From the NCBI GenBank assembly GCA_902790475.1, contig CADASG010000016.1, positions 1 to 47,606 of the forward strand: a stretch of 47,606 nucleotides of DNA. The letters run 5' to 3'. Under the pieces are notes generated by a model. The model had not been told where the DNA came from, did not search any database, and saw only the letters and a list, made by a program, of their open reading frames with translations. This DNA comes from an uncultured Ruminococcus sp. (lineage in GTDB: Bacteria; Bacillota; Clostridia; Oscillospirales; Acutalibacteraceae). This document shows, in pieces, positions 23,010 to 30,198 of the stretch. The number at the start of each line of letters is the position of its first letter. Position 1 is the first letter of the stretch. The position numbers were made by a program, and so were the translations under genes.

Positions 23010-24671
23010 TTACCTTTTAAGCAAAAGACCGTTTTTCAAATCTTCTTTTGCCTGATTCTTTATTACAAAGTGCTGTTTTTTACCTGTTGCGGTACGGGGC
23101 AGTTCGGACACAAAGCGGTAAAATTTCGGCGTTTGATATTTGGAAAGGTTGGGAGACTCGGCGCAGTAGCTAAGCAGCTCCGACACTGTCAGACTGTCGT
23201 CGGACGGGATCACATACGCCGCAATTACCTCGCCGCGTGTGCTGTCGGGAACGCCTGTTACTATGCATTCCTCAACCTTGGGGTGCAGGTTGAGCACTTC
23301 TTCGATCCGCGCGGGATAGATATTTTCACCCTTGCTGATAATCATGTCGTCCTTTCTGCCTGCGATTGTGATAAACTGCTTTTTATCCCATGTGCCGATA
23401 TCACCGGTGTACATCCAGCCCTTATAGAATTTTTCGCGCGTAGCCTGCTCATTGCCGGCATAGCAGTAGGTCGATTTTGCAGGACAGTGGATGATTACCT
23501 CGCCTTCGGTGAGATTGTCCGTCGGCACGGTTTCGTCCGGTTCTGCCTTTTTGTCGTCGTAAACTTTTACAACGCGCACCTCGTCGTCGGTGCAGGAGCG
23601 CCCTGCGCTTCCCGACATTTCAGGCAGGTCAAACGGGCGTAAAAAGGTGTTCCAGAAGGATTCCGTGGTGCCGTATCCGTTGAAGATATTTGGCGAGAGA
23701 AGCTTTTGGAAGCGGATGCAGGCTTCCTTCTCCAAAGGACTGCCCATAGTTACGATACCCTTTAGCGAAGAGATATTCTTGGGGTGGTTTTCCTGACGCG
23801 ATGCAAGAAGGGTAAGAATTGACGGTACGCCCGTGATGAATGAGATTCCGAAGCGTTCGATGTAAGACAGTGTGATCTTTGGATTAAAGGTGCGCATGAT
23901 GACCAGCGCCGCACCGACGTATAGGGTGGGGGTCGGACCTCCGGAATGCAGACCGCCCCTGTGGAACCACGGAGTCATATTCATGGTGATGTCGGTGACG
24001 TTCAGTGGAAAATGCATGATAACGTCATGCGCGGACAGCACCTCGTTGATGTTGTTGATAGGCACGCCCTTGGGAGTACCTGTGGTACCCGAGGTCTGCA
24101 AACGCACGATCTCGTCGTAGATATGCGGTGAAAAATCAACGGGAGGGTTTTCCGTGCTTCTGCCTTCCGTGTATCGGTCATAATCTGTATGCCCCTGCGG
24201 ACAGGTGAAATCCCTGTGAAGACTGTTGACCGCGATCGTCAGCTCAGGCTTGTGAGTGCTCATTTCGATCGCTTTAACGGCGGTGTCTGCTATCTCCGTG
24301 TCATAAGCATACACCTTGGCGCGGTTGTGGCTTATGATCTCAGCGGTTTCTCCCGGAGAAAAGTTAAAGTTCGCAGGATTGAAGATCGCGCCGATTTTTT
24401 GCGCCGCCACATAAAAATGCAGAAAAGGCAGGCAGTTGTATAGCTGAACAAAAATGATATCGTTTTTCTTTACTCCGCTTTCCTTGAGCGCGTTTGCAAG
24501 CCTGTTGCAGTCCGCGTTAAACTCCTCATACGTCCATTGACGCTTGGCGACAGGGTCGATGACAGCCGGCTTATAGCCAAATCTTCTGACGTTTCTCATA
24601 AAGCCGTTGAGCCATGTGTAGTCACGCTCAAAGGTTTCCTTGAACATAGTGCAGTCATATGTTAGATCCAT
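23010..24671 (-). CDS. Acyl-CoA / acyl-AMP ligase (ANL superfamily)
   Basis: A 553-residue adenylate-forming enzyme that activates a carboxylic acid with ATP and usually passes it to CoA. Motifs: LQTSGTTGTPKGVP (A3, about 192-205), NGYGTTESF (A5), YTGDIGTWD (A7), GRKDDMIISKGENIYPARIEE (A8 hinge) and LPRTATGKKQ (A10 lysine). The closest type is medium/long-chain fatty acid-CoA ligase, but an aryl or carrier-protein-loading role is possible. GGAGG precedes the ATG. It lies 17 bases after the fabF-like gene and five bases before the thioesterase gene. Confidence 0.9.
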   Translation of the reverse strand: MDLTYDCTMFKETFERDYTWLNGFMRNVRRFGYKPAVIDPVAKRQWTYEEFNADCNRLANALKESGVKKNDIIFVQLYNCLPFLHFYVAAQKIGAIFNPANFNFSPGETAEIISHNRAKVYAYDTEIADTAVKAIEMSTHKPELTIAVNSLHRDFTCPQGHTDYDRYTEGRSTENPPVDFSPHIYDEIVRLQTSGTTGTPKGVPINNINEVLSAHDVIMHFPLNVTDITMNMTPWFHRGGLHSGGPTPTLYVGAALVIMRTFNPKITLSYIERFGISFITGVPSILTLLASRQENHPKNISSLKGIVTMGSPLEKEACIRFQKLLSPNIFNGYGTTESFWNTFLRPFDLPEMSGSAGRSCTDDEVRVVKVYDDKKAEPDETVPTDNLTEGEVIIHCPAKSTYCYAGNEQATREKFYKGWMYTGDIGTWDKKQFITIAGRKDDMIISKGENIYPARIEEVLNLHPKVEECIVTGVPDSTRGEVIAAYVIPSDDSLTVSELLSYCAESPNLSKYQTPKFYRFVSELPRTATGKKQHFVIKNQAKEDLKNGLLLKR

Positions 24672-24688
24672 ACGGTATAACCTCCGAT

Positions 24689-25912
24689 TTATTTGTATCT
24701 GCCAACAATTATACTTGAGTTTTGTCCGCCGAATCCGAACGCGTTGGACATTGCGTAGCTGATCTCCGCTTTTTTGGCGGTGTTGGGTGCAAAATCAATG
24801 CCGGCGCATTCCGGGTCTATTTCGTTGAGATTGATGGTGGGGGGGATAACGCCTGTTTCGATCGCCTTGATACAGGTGATCGTTTCGGTAACGCCGCCGG
24901 CGCCCATCATGTGACCTGTCGCGCCCTTAGTGGAGCTGACAATGGGAAGCGTGTCGCCGAACAGGGTCTTGATAGCGTTTGTTTCCACGGTGTCACCCTT
25001 GTGGGTGGCGGTGCCGTGAGCGTTGACGTAGCCGATATCTGAGGGGGAGAGTCCCGCGTCTGCAAGCGCCTGCTTCATACATGCGATAGCGCCTCTGCCC
25101 TCGGGGTGAGGTGCGGTTACGTGGTGCGCGTCGCAGGTATTGCCGCAGCCCATAAGCTCGGCGTAGATTTTCGCGCCGCGTGCAAGAGCGTGTTCCTCGG
25201 TTTCAAGCACCAATGCGCCGCCGCCTTCGCCGATAACAAAGCCGTCGCGCGTCACGTCAAAGGGTCTGCTCGCGGTTTTGGGGTCGTCGTTGCGCCTTGA
25301 CAGCGCCTTGGCATTGGCAAGAGAATAAATCACCAGCGGACACAGTACGCTTTCCGCGCCCACGGCGAGCATCACGTCAGCCTTGCCGCTCTGCATACAC
25401 ATCATTGCGGTATTGATGGCGTCGCCGCCTGAGGAACAGGCTGTGCTCACGGTGAAGCTCGGCCCCTGTATATTGTAATCTATAGCGATGTTTGCCGCCG
25501 CGATATTGCCCAAGATCTTGGGTATAAAGCGCGGTCCCACTTTTTTGTTGGCTGCGCTCGACAGCGCTTCCTGAGTAAAGGCTGTGGTGGCGACTCCGCT
25601 CATGGCGGTACCCATGACGATACCGGTGCGCTCGGGCTCGATCTCAATGCCGCTCTGCTTTATGGCTTCCTCCGCAGCTATGTAGGCGTACTGCATAAAC
25701 GGGTCGGTTTTACGTATCAGATCCTTAGGAAGATGATCGGACGGATTGTAGTTTTTAACTTCTCCTGCGATTTGTACGGCTAATTCTCCGGGATCAAAGC
25801 TTTTAATGATGTCGATTCCCGATACGCCCGACGTAATGCCGCGCCAATATTCTTCAACGCCGATGCCCACAGGGGTGATCGCGCCCATTCCGGTGATTAC
25901 GATTCTCTTCAT
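24689..25912 (-). CDS. Beta-ketoacyl-ACP synthase II (FabF-like)
   Basis: A 407-residue condensing enzyme. The Cys-His-His triad is intact: STACSSGGDAIN (about residue 161), HGTATHKGD (about 300) and KGATGHMMGAGG (about 337). AAGGAG precedes the ATG. The usual neighbours of housekeeping fabF (acpP, fabD, fabG) are absent; instead it leads an operon with an acyl ligase and thioesterase and is divergent from a LysR gene. It is probably an accessory synthase for a special acyl chain rather than the main fatty acid pathway. Confidence 0.92.
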   Translation of the reverse strand: MKRIVITGMGAITPVGIGVEEYWRGITSGVSGIDIIKSFDPGELAVQIAGEVKNYNPSDHLPKDLIRKTDPFMQYAYIAAEEAIKQSGIEIEPERTGIVMGTAMSGVATTAFTQEALSSAANKKVGPRFIPKILGNIAAANIAIDYNIQGPSFTVSTACSSGGDAINTAMMCMQSGKADVMLAVGAESVLCPLVIYSLANAKALSRRNDDPKTASRPFDVTRDGFVIGEGGGALVLETEEHALARGAKIYAELMGCGNTCDAHHVTAPHPEGRGAIACMKQALADAGLSPSDIGYVNAHGTATHKGDTVETNAIKTLFGDTLPIVSSTKGATGHMMGAGGVTETITCIKAIETGVIPPTINLNEIDPECAGIDFAPNTAKKAEISYAMSNAFGFGGQNSSIIVGRYK

Positions 25913-25939
25913 TGTCTCATAACTCCTTACAAAAATTTC

Positions 25940-25951
25940 AAATAGCTATTT
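25940..25951. promoter_or_regulatory. Short palindrome in the leader of the ketoacyl synthase operon
   Basis: AAATAGCTATTT, a perfect 12-base palindrome between the promoter and the start codon. It shares TAGC with the larger dyad upstream and could be an accessory LysR contact. Confidence 0.35.
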
Positions 25952-25969
25952 ACATTCTGCATATTGTTA

Positions 25970-26009
25970 TGCTATATTTAGATTATAGCAGAGATGCATT
26001 TTTTTGCAA
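25970..26009 (-). promoter_or_regulatory. Promoter of the ketoacyl synthase operon with LysR-type dyad
   Basis: Minus strand: -35 TTGCAA at 26009-26004, 16-base spacer, -10 TATAAT at 25987-25982. A perfect dyad TGCTATA-N7-TATAGCA at 25970-25990 overlaps the -10, as expected for control by the divergent LysR protein. Confidence 0.65.
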
Positions 26010-26087
26010 GGTGTTTGATTATGCAAAAATAAACATTTGCGCATTGTTCTATGCGTATTCTGCATAACCAAAAAGGGGTGTCGTTTT

Positions 26088-26987
26088 ATGGACGTCAATC
26101 AGCTCAATTGTTTTATCACCGTGGCGCAGACGCTGAATTTTTCGGAAGCGGCTCGGCGCAATTATGTGTCGCAGTCAACGGTCAGCCGTTATATCGGCGA
26201 TTTGGAAAAGGAGTTCGGAGTAAAACTGTTTACCCGCACACACCGCGATGTTATAATTACCAACGAGGGCAAGATCCTCCTGACCTATGCGCTGGAGATG
26301 GTCGAATCGCTCAAAAAGGCAAAAACCGCGCTGCGCAGGATACACGACGGGGAACAGGGCAGACTGACCGTTGCCTGCGACGTGACCTCTGTCAGCTTTC
26401 CGGGGCAGTGCGTCGCGGAGTTTTCCAAGCGCTATCCAAACATAACCGTTGAGCTTTGCCGTCTTGATTCCGACGATCTGAGCCAGTCTATCCGGGGCGG
26501 CGAATACGACTTTTGCTTTTTGCCGCGCGATATGGTGCCGGAAAGCTCGGAGATAGAAACGCTCTCCACCCACACCGATCCGCTCGTGATGGTTACCGCT
26601 TCGGGACGGTTCGGCAAGCTGCGTCTCGTCGATATCTCGCAGCACCGACTGCTGCTGCTCGGCGAATCCTGCGCACCGATAATATATATGGAGATCATGG
26701 ATTTGCTTCGCACCTTTCATGTTTCGCCGAAAGAGGAGCTGTCTTTTGAGGACATCAATTCCCTGATGATAGCGGTATCCTCAGGTATGGGAGTAGCGGT
26801 TTTGCCAAAGTCATTTATCGGGTTCATCTCGGGCAAACAGCTCGTTTGCCGCACTATTGAGGACGCGGAGACCGGCATCGCCTATGTGACGGCGTGGAAC
26901 AAAAACACCCAAAACCCTGCCGCAGCGCTGTTTATTTCCACCGTTCAAAAATTCGCGGAAGATGAGGATAATGTATATGGGATATAG
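26088..26987 (+). CDS. LysR-family regulator divergent from the acyl operon
   Basis: A 299-residue LTTR. MDVNQLNCFITVAQTLNFSEAARRNYVSQSTVSRYIGDLE is the helix-turn-helix start, followed by the usual two-lobe sensor domain (LTVACDVTSVSF, and GMGVAVLPKSF near the end). The ATG at 26088 follows AGGGGTG. It is divergent from the ketoacyl synthase, acyl ligase and thioesterase genes, with dyads between them, so it is probably their regulator. The effector is unknown. Confidence 0.9.
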   Translation: MDVNQLNCFITVAQTLNFSEAARRNYVSQSTVSRYIGDLEKEFGVKLFTRTHRDVIITNEGKILLTYALEMVESLKKAKTALRRIHDGEQGRLTVACDVTSVSFPGQCVAEFSKRYPNITVELCRLDSDDLSQSIRGGEYDFCFLPRDMVPESSEIETLSTHTDPLVMVTASGRFGKLRLVDISQHRLLLLGESCAPIIYMEIMDLLRTFHVSPKEELSFEDINSLMIAVSSGMGVAVLPKSFIGFISGKQLVCRTIEDAETGIAYVTAWNKNTQNPAAALFISTVQKFAEDEDNVYGI

Positions 26988-26995
26988 CATTTTTC

Positions 26996-27024
26996 TTGAC
27001 AAGTCCAATGGGCAAAGCTATAAT
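26996..27024 (+). promoter_or_regulatory. Promoter of the TM2-domain gene
   Basis: -35 TTGACA at 26996-27001, 17-base spacer, -10 TATAAT at 27019-27024; consensus promoter directly after the LysR stop codon. Confidence 0.88.
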
Positions 27025-27049
27025 GAAACCAATAAAGGAGGTCATGGAA

Positions 27050-27292
27050 ATGGATAACAACAATCAAACTGTGGTGATAAACAATTACGGTATACCCGGA
27101 GTAAAACTTGTTAATAAGTGGACAGCCTTTGTGCTTTGCATTTTCCTGGGTTATTTGGGCGCTCACAGATTCTACGAGGGGAAGGTCATTCTCGGTATTA
27201 TCTATCTTTTTACCTTCGGATTATTTGGAATAGGCTGGTTTATAGATATAATCAGGATCCTCTGCAAGCCAAATCCTTATGCGGTCGTATAG
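27050..27292 (+). CDS. TM2-domain membrane protein
   Basis: An 80-residue protein. After a polar N terminus (MDNNNQTVVINNYG) come two membrane helices around the TM2 signature FLGYLGAHRFYEGK, then GLFGIGWFIDIIRIL. TM2 proteins are small, widespread and of unknown function. The ATG at 27050 is eight bases after GGAGG; an ATG at 27044 is too close. A terminator follows at 27361. Confidence 0.9.
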   Translation: MDNNNQTVVINNYGIPGVKLVNKWTAFVLCIFLGYLGAHRFYEGKVILGIIYLFTFGLFGIGWFIDIIRILCKPNPYAVV

Positions 27293-27360
27293 TTAATCGT
27301 TGTGACCGGTGCTGCCTTAAATCAATACTTAATAGTTTTAAATATGTTAATGAAAGTGAA

Positions 27361-27390
27361 AAGAGCGGAGCGCGTTTCCGCTCTTTTTTT
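27361..27390 (+). terminator. Terminator after the TM2 gene
   Basis: AAGAGCGGA (27361-27369) pairs with TCCGCTCTT (27377-27385) and is followed by T5. The remaining bases up to 27456 contain a second purine/pyrimidine hairpin but no gene. Confidence 0.88.
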
Positions 27391-27456
27391 CGCAAAAAAG
27401 GAGGGAGAGGATTTCTCCCTTCCCTCAAAAACAATCTTTTCTAAATCTGTTTTTTA

Positions 27457-27560
27457 TACTAATCTCAGATAAAAAGTGGACAAAGATTTGCGAGGATATT
27501 TTTCGCAAGACGAGGCGGAGGACGCCGCAAGGCTGTCGCCTTGCAAGTTTGAGTTTAGTA
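27457..27560. mobile_element. MITE-like fold-back element, family A, internally deleted copy
   Basis: A 104-base element bounded by TACTAATCTCA and TGAGTTTAGTA (10 of 11 inverted matches) and flanked on both sides by TTA, consistent with a three-base target duplication. The first 80-odd bases are identical to the left part of the 179-base copy at 34873-35051; the right arm is mostly missing. It encodes no protein. Confidence 0.75.
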
Positions 27561-27737
27561 TTATTTCATATTAGCCAATATAGCGATTACTGAAATCAAA
27601 CCTGCTGCAAGACTGATAATAGTCACTACGCCGAAAAAAGTCATCCAATTGTGGATTGCTGTCAGCTTTTCCAAAGACTTCTTTTGAATGTCCAAAGACT
27701 GTTTTTCGATTTCAATTAATATGCTTTCTTTATCCAT
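27561..27737 (-). CDS. Small single-helix membrane protein of unknown function
   Basis: A 58-residue protein beginning MDKESILIEIEKQSLDIQKK. The first 32 residues are amphipathic with coiled-coil-like spacing (two similar QSLDIQ / KSLEKL stretches) and residues about 33-55 are one membrane helix (FFGVVTIISLAAGLISVIAIL). The ribosome binding site is weak (AAAGAAAG). The start codon sits in a near-perfect tandem repeat: GATAAAGAAAGCA occurs both just before and within codons 2-6. The TAA stop coincides with the TTA flank of the adjacent mobile element. Likely real because the frame has clear membrane-protein composition; function unknown. Confidence 0.6.
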   Translation of the reverse strand: MDKESILIEIEKQSLDIQKKSLEKLTAIHNWMTFFGVVTIISLAAGLISVIAILANMK

Positions 27738-27769
27738 TTTAATGTGCTTTCTTTATCAATTTGTTTGCA

Positions 27770-28315
27770 TTAGCCGAAATATCTCTTCAAAAGACCCTTG
27801 AAGCCTGCGCCGTGTCTTGCCTCGTCCTTTGCCATTTCGTGAACGGTGTCGTGGATAGCGTCAAGGTTTGCCGCCTTTGCGCGTTTCGCGAGATCAAACT
27901 TGCCCTCGCATGCGCCTGCTTCGGCATCTGCACGCATTTTAAGGTTCTTTTCGGTGCTGTCGGTCAGCACTTCACCCAACAGCTCTGCAAAACGGGAAGC
28001 GTGGTCTGCTTCCTCAAATGCGTATCTCTTGAACGCCTCGGCGATCTCGGGATATCCCTCTCTGTCAGCAACGCGTGCCATTGCGAGGTACATACCTACT
28101 TCGCTGCACTCGCCTTCAAAGTTAGCTCTTAAATCGGCGATGATGTCCTCGCTTACTTCTTCCGCCTTGCCTTCGCCTAACTTATGGACAGTAGCGTACT
28201 CCGCGTCTGCTTCCTGCTTCTTAAATTTGGAAGCCGGCTGCTTGCAAACAGGACAAAACTCGGGGGGCTGATCTCCCTCGTGTACATAACCACATACTGT
28301 GCATACCCATTTCAT
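27770..28315 (-). CDS. Reverse rubrerythrin (rubredoxin domain N-terminal)
   Basis: A 181-residue peroxide-reducing protein. An N-terminal rubredoxin ([12 protein letters not shown] ... FCPVCKQP, about 3-30) precedes the four-helix diiron domain, with ligands in [18 protein letters not shown] and DEARHGAGF. This reversed order is that of clostridial revRbr, which reduces H2O2 and O2 with electrons from NADH via rubredoxin reductases. A GGAG lies 11 bases before the ATG at 28315. Transcribed alone. Confidence 0.93.
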   Translation of the reverse strand: MKWVCTVCGYVHEGDQPPEFCPVCKQPASKFKKQEADAEYATVHKLGEGKAEEVSEDIIADLRANFEGECSEVGMYLAMARVADREGYPEIAEAFKRYAFEEADHASRFAELLGEVLTDSTEKNLKMRADAEAGACEGKFDLAKRAKAANLDAIHDTVHEMAKDEARHGAGFKGLLKRYFG

Positions 28316-28448
28316 AATTTCATACACTCCTTATTTTATTGAGTTTTTTACAAATCAATAATTGATTTAACATAGTTTATCATACAATTTGCTGTTTTTA
28401 ATTCTGATTCAGAACTAAGATAAGATAATTTTGTTTTAAAGCGTTATA

Positions 28449-28616
28449 TTGAGGCAATACCGCATAATTCAGGTGTGCGGATTGCGCAGTAAGATTTTTC
28501 GTCAGGTTGCATAAATAAATTGAGGTAAGGCTGTCGCCTTGCCGAGATTTTTTGGGCAAGCTGACGGAATAATATTCAAGCAAGCCGGGCGCCTTGAATT
28601 GTGCGGTGTTGTATTG
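28449..28616. repeat. Palindromic intergenic element, family B, long copy
   Basis: About 168 bases with imperfect inverted ends (CAATACCGCATAATTCAGG at left against CAACACCGCACAATTCAAGG read from the right), inner arms CGTCAG / CTGACG, and a central TAAGGC-TGTC-GCCTTG hairpin. The whole unit can fold into one long stem. A shortened copy is at 2596-2632. The GGCTGTCGCC core is shared with family A elements. No coding capacity. Confidence 0.65.
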
Positions 28617-28681
28617 ATCCCCGATTCATTTTTTGTTTCGCAATAGCATATAATACAGCAATTGATGAAAGAGGGGATACT

Positions 28682-29230
28682 TTGCCAAAACTATATCTCA
28701 GCCCGTCGGTGCAGGAATTCAACCGATACTCCGGCGGCGGCAGCGAAGAATACTACATGTTTTTGATCGCCGACGCCATGGAGCCGTATCTCAAAGCCAA
28801 CAGCATTGATTTTGACCGAAACAGTCCCGAAATGACGCTCTCTCAGGTGATAGCAGACTCCAACGCGAAGCCCTACGAGCTTCATCTTGCTGTTCACAGC
28901 AACGCTTCTCCCGAGTCTGCGTCAGGACAAAACACCGGTGTGGAGATCTATTACTACCCCACAAGTCAAAAAGGAAGGCGATTCGCAGAGATTTTGCAAA
29001 ACAACTACAAGGCTGTTTACCGCGAGCCCGGAGATGTGCGCGTGATTCCCACAGCCAACCTTGCGGAGCTTAGGCGCACCAAAGCGCCTGCCGTGCTGAT
29101 TGAGGTAGGATATCACGATAACCCGGGTGAGGCGCAGTGGATCCGCGACAATATCGACACTATCGCACGTGCCCTCTCGAAGTCGGTGACGGAATACTTC
29201 GGTCAGGAGTTCAAAGATCCTGCAAAGTAA
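28682..29230 (+). CDS. N-acetylmuramoyl-L-alanine amidase-like protein (Amidase_3)
   Basis: A 182-residue protein of the Amidase_3 fold, lacking a signal peptide. The start is TTG at 28682 behind GAGGGG. Recognisable are the Glu ligand region (GGGSEEYYM), the third-ligand region HLAVHSNASP and the catalytic Glu in VLIEVGYHDNP. The usual first motif with DPGHGG is replaced by LYLSPSVQEFN, so the first zinc His is missing. This may be a subfamily with altered metal site or an intracellular/sporulation amidase. A promoter -10 TATAAT lies at 28649-28654. Confidence 0.78.
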   Translation: MPKLYLSPSVQEFNRYSGGGSEEYYMFLIADAMEPYLKANSIDFDRNSPEMTLSQVIADSNAKPYELHLAVHSNASPESASGQNTGVEIYYYPTSQKGRRFAEILQNNYKAVYREPGDVRVIPTANLAELRRTKAPAVLIEVGYHDNPGEAQWIRDNIDTIARALSKSVTEYFGQEFKDPAK

Positions 29231-29255
29231 CTCGACATTATATGCAGACAAATCA

Positions 29256-29288
29256 CAGCCGCCTGTTTTTTTCGGGCGGCTGTTGCTT
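29256..29288 (+). terminator. Terminator after the amidase gene
   Basis: CAGCCGCC (29256-29263) pairs with GGCGGCTG (29275-29282) around a T-rich loop, followed by TTGCTTT. Confidence 0.7.
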
Positions 29289-29311
29289 TATCTGAAAAAA
29301 TAGCGTATAAT
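29283..29311 (+). promoter_or_regulatory. Promoter of the LUD-domain gene
   Basis: -35 TTGCTT at 29283-29288, 17-base spacer, -10 TATAAT at 29306-29311; it begins right at the preceding terminator's tail. Confidence 0.7.
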
Positions 29312-29341
29312 GGAAAAAACAATAGTTACGGAGGAATCGTC

Positions 29342-30004
29342 ATGACTGAAGAACTGAAAAACAGAATCGAAACAACCATGCAAAACCTCAGGCTCAATAA
29401 GATGGAGCCGTATTTTGTTCAGACAAGCGCCGAAGCGTGCGAAAAGGTGAGTGAGCTTTTGGAAAAAGGCTGCACCGTGTCATGCGGCGGTTCGGTCACA
29501 CTAAAGCAGACGGGCGTTTACGACCTGATTTCCTCAGCGGATTATGATTTTTTGGATCGTTCGGTTCCCGGGCTGACCCGTGAGCAGGTGGAGGAGATCT
29601 ACCGCAAAACATTTTTTGCCGACGCGTTTGTAACAAGCACCAACGCGCTTACCGAAAACGGCGAGTTATACAATGTGGACGGCAACTCAAACCGCGTGGC
29701 TGCGATTTTGTACGGCCCAAAGAGCGTTATCGTGGTTTGCGGTGTGAACAAGATCGTCAAAAATATTGACGAGGCTATCAACCGGGTCAAGACCAAAGCC
29801 GCGCCGCCCAACACCGTCAGGCTCAATATCGACACATACTGCGCCAAAACGGGACAGTGTGTTTCGCTCAACAAAGAAAACCCCGAAATGTGTGAGGGCT
29901 GTCACAGCGACGGAAGGATATGCTGTAATTATGTCGTCTGCGCTCAGCAGCGTCATGTCAACCGTATCAAGGTGATCATCGTCAACGAGGAACTTGGATA
30001 CTGA
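29342..30004 (+). CDS. LUD-domain protein (LutC/YkgG-like, DUF162)
   Basis: A 220-residue protein with the lactate-utilisation LUD fold: VSCGGSVTLKQTGVYDLI, FFADAFVTSTNALTENGELYNVDGNSNRVA and YGPKSVIVVCGVNKIV are typical. The C terminus adds a Cys-rich part (TYCAKTGQC ... MCEGCHSDGRICCNYVVCAQQ) that may bind a metal or Fe-S cluster. LutA/LutB partners are absent, so lactate oxidation is not implied. CGGAGG precedes the ATG. Confidence 0.88.
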   Translation: MTEELKNRIETTMQNLRLNKMEPYFVQTSAEACEKVSELLEKGCTVSCGGSVTLKQTGVYDLISSADYDFLDRSVPGLTREQVEEIYRKTFFADAFVTSTNALTENGELYNVDGNSNRVAAILYGPKSVIVVCGVNKIVKNIDEAINRVKTKAAPPNTVRLNIDTYCAKTGQCVSLNKENPEMCEGCHSDGRICCNYVVCAQQRHVNRIKVIIVNEELGY

Positions 30005-30042
30005 TTGCGTATGTACGGAAGACCGTTACGGTCTCCCGCGGA

Positions 30043-30138
30043 TCAGCCGTTTTTAACATTTTTAGCGGACTGGCTGTTCTTGTCCTTGCAATCCTTGCAG
30101 TCCTGTGTGCTGCCGGTGTTCTTGTTCTTATCGCTCAC
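30043..30138 (-). CDS. 31-residue CxxC protein
   Basis: A GTG start at 30138 lies seven bases after a very strong AAGGAGG. The frame encodes 31 residues, starting MSDKNKNTGSTQDCKDCK, highly polar, with a CxxC (DCKDCKD) and a Lys/Asn-rich tail, then TGA. There is no signal peptide or membrane helix. The ribosome binding site and composition make it a likely real small gene. The CxxC could bind metal or act in redox; function unknown. It is convergent with the LUD gene and divergent from rsmF. Confidence 0.6.
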   Translation of the reverse strand: MSDKNKNTGSTQDCKDCKDKNSQSAKNVKNG

Positions 30139-30198
30139 GATAACACCTCCTTAAAGTAAGTTGTTCCTATTATTCTCCCATTTTTAGGAAATATACAT

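Noticed and set aside
26175-26720. Minus-strand frame opposite the LysR gene at 26088-26987
   Set aside because: The plus-strand LTTR is unmistakable, and the reverse frame carries no motif.
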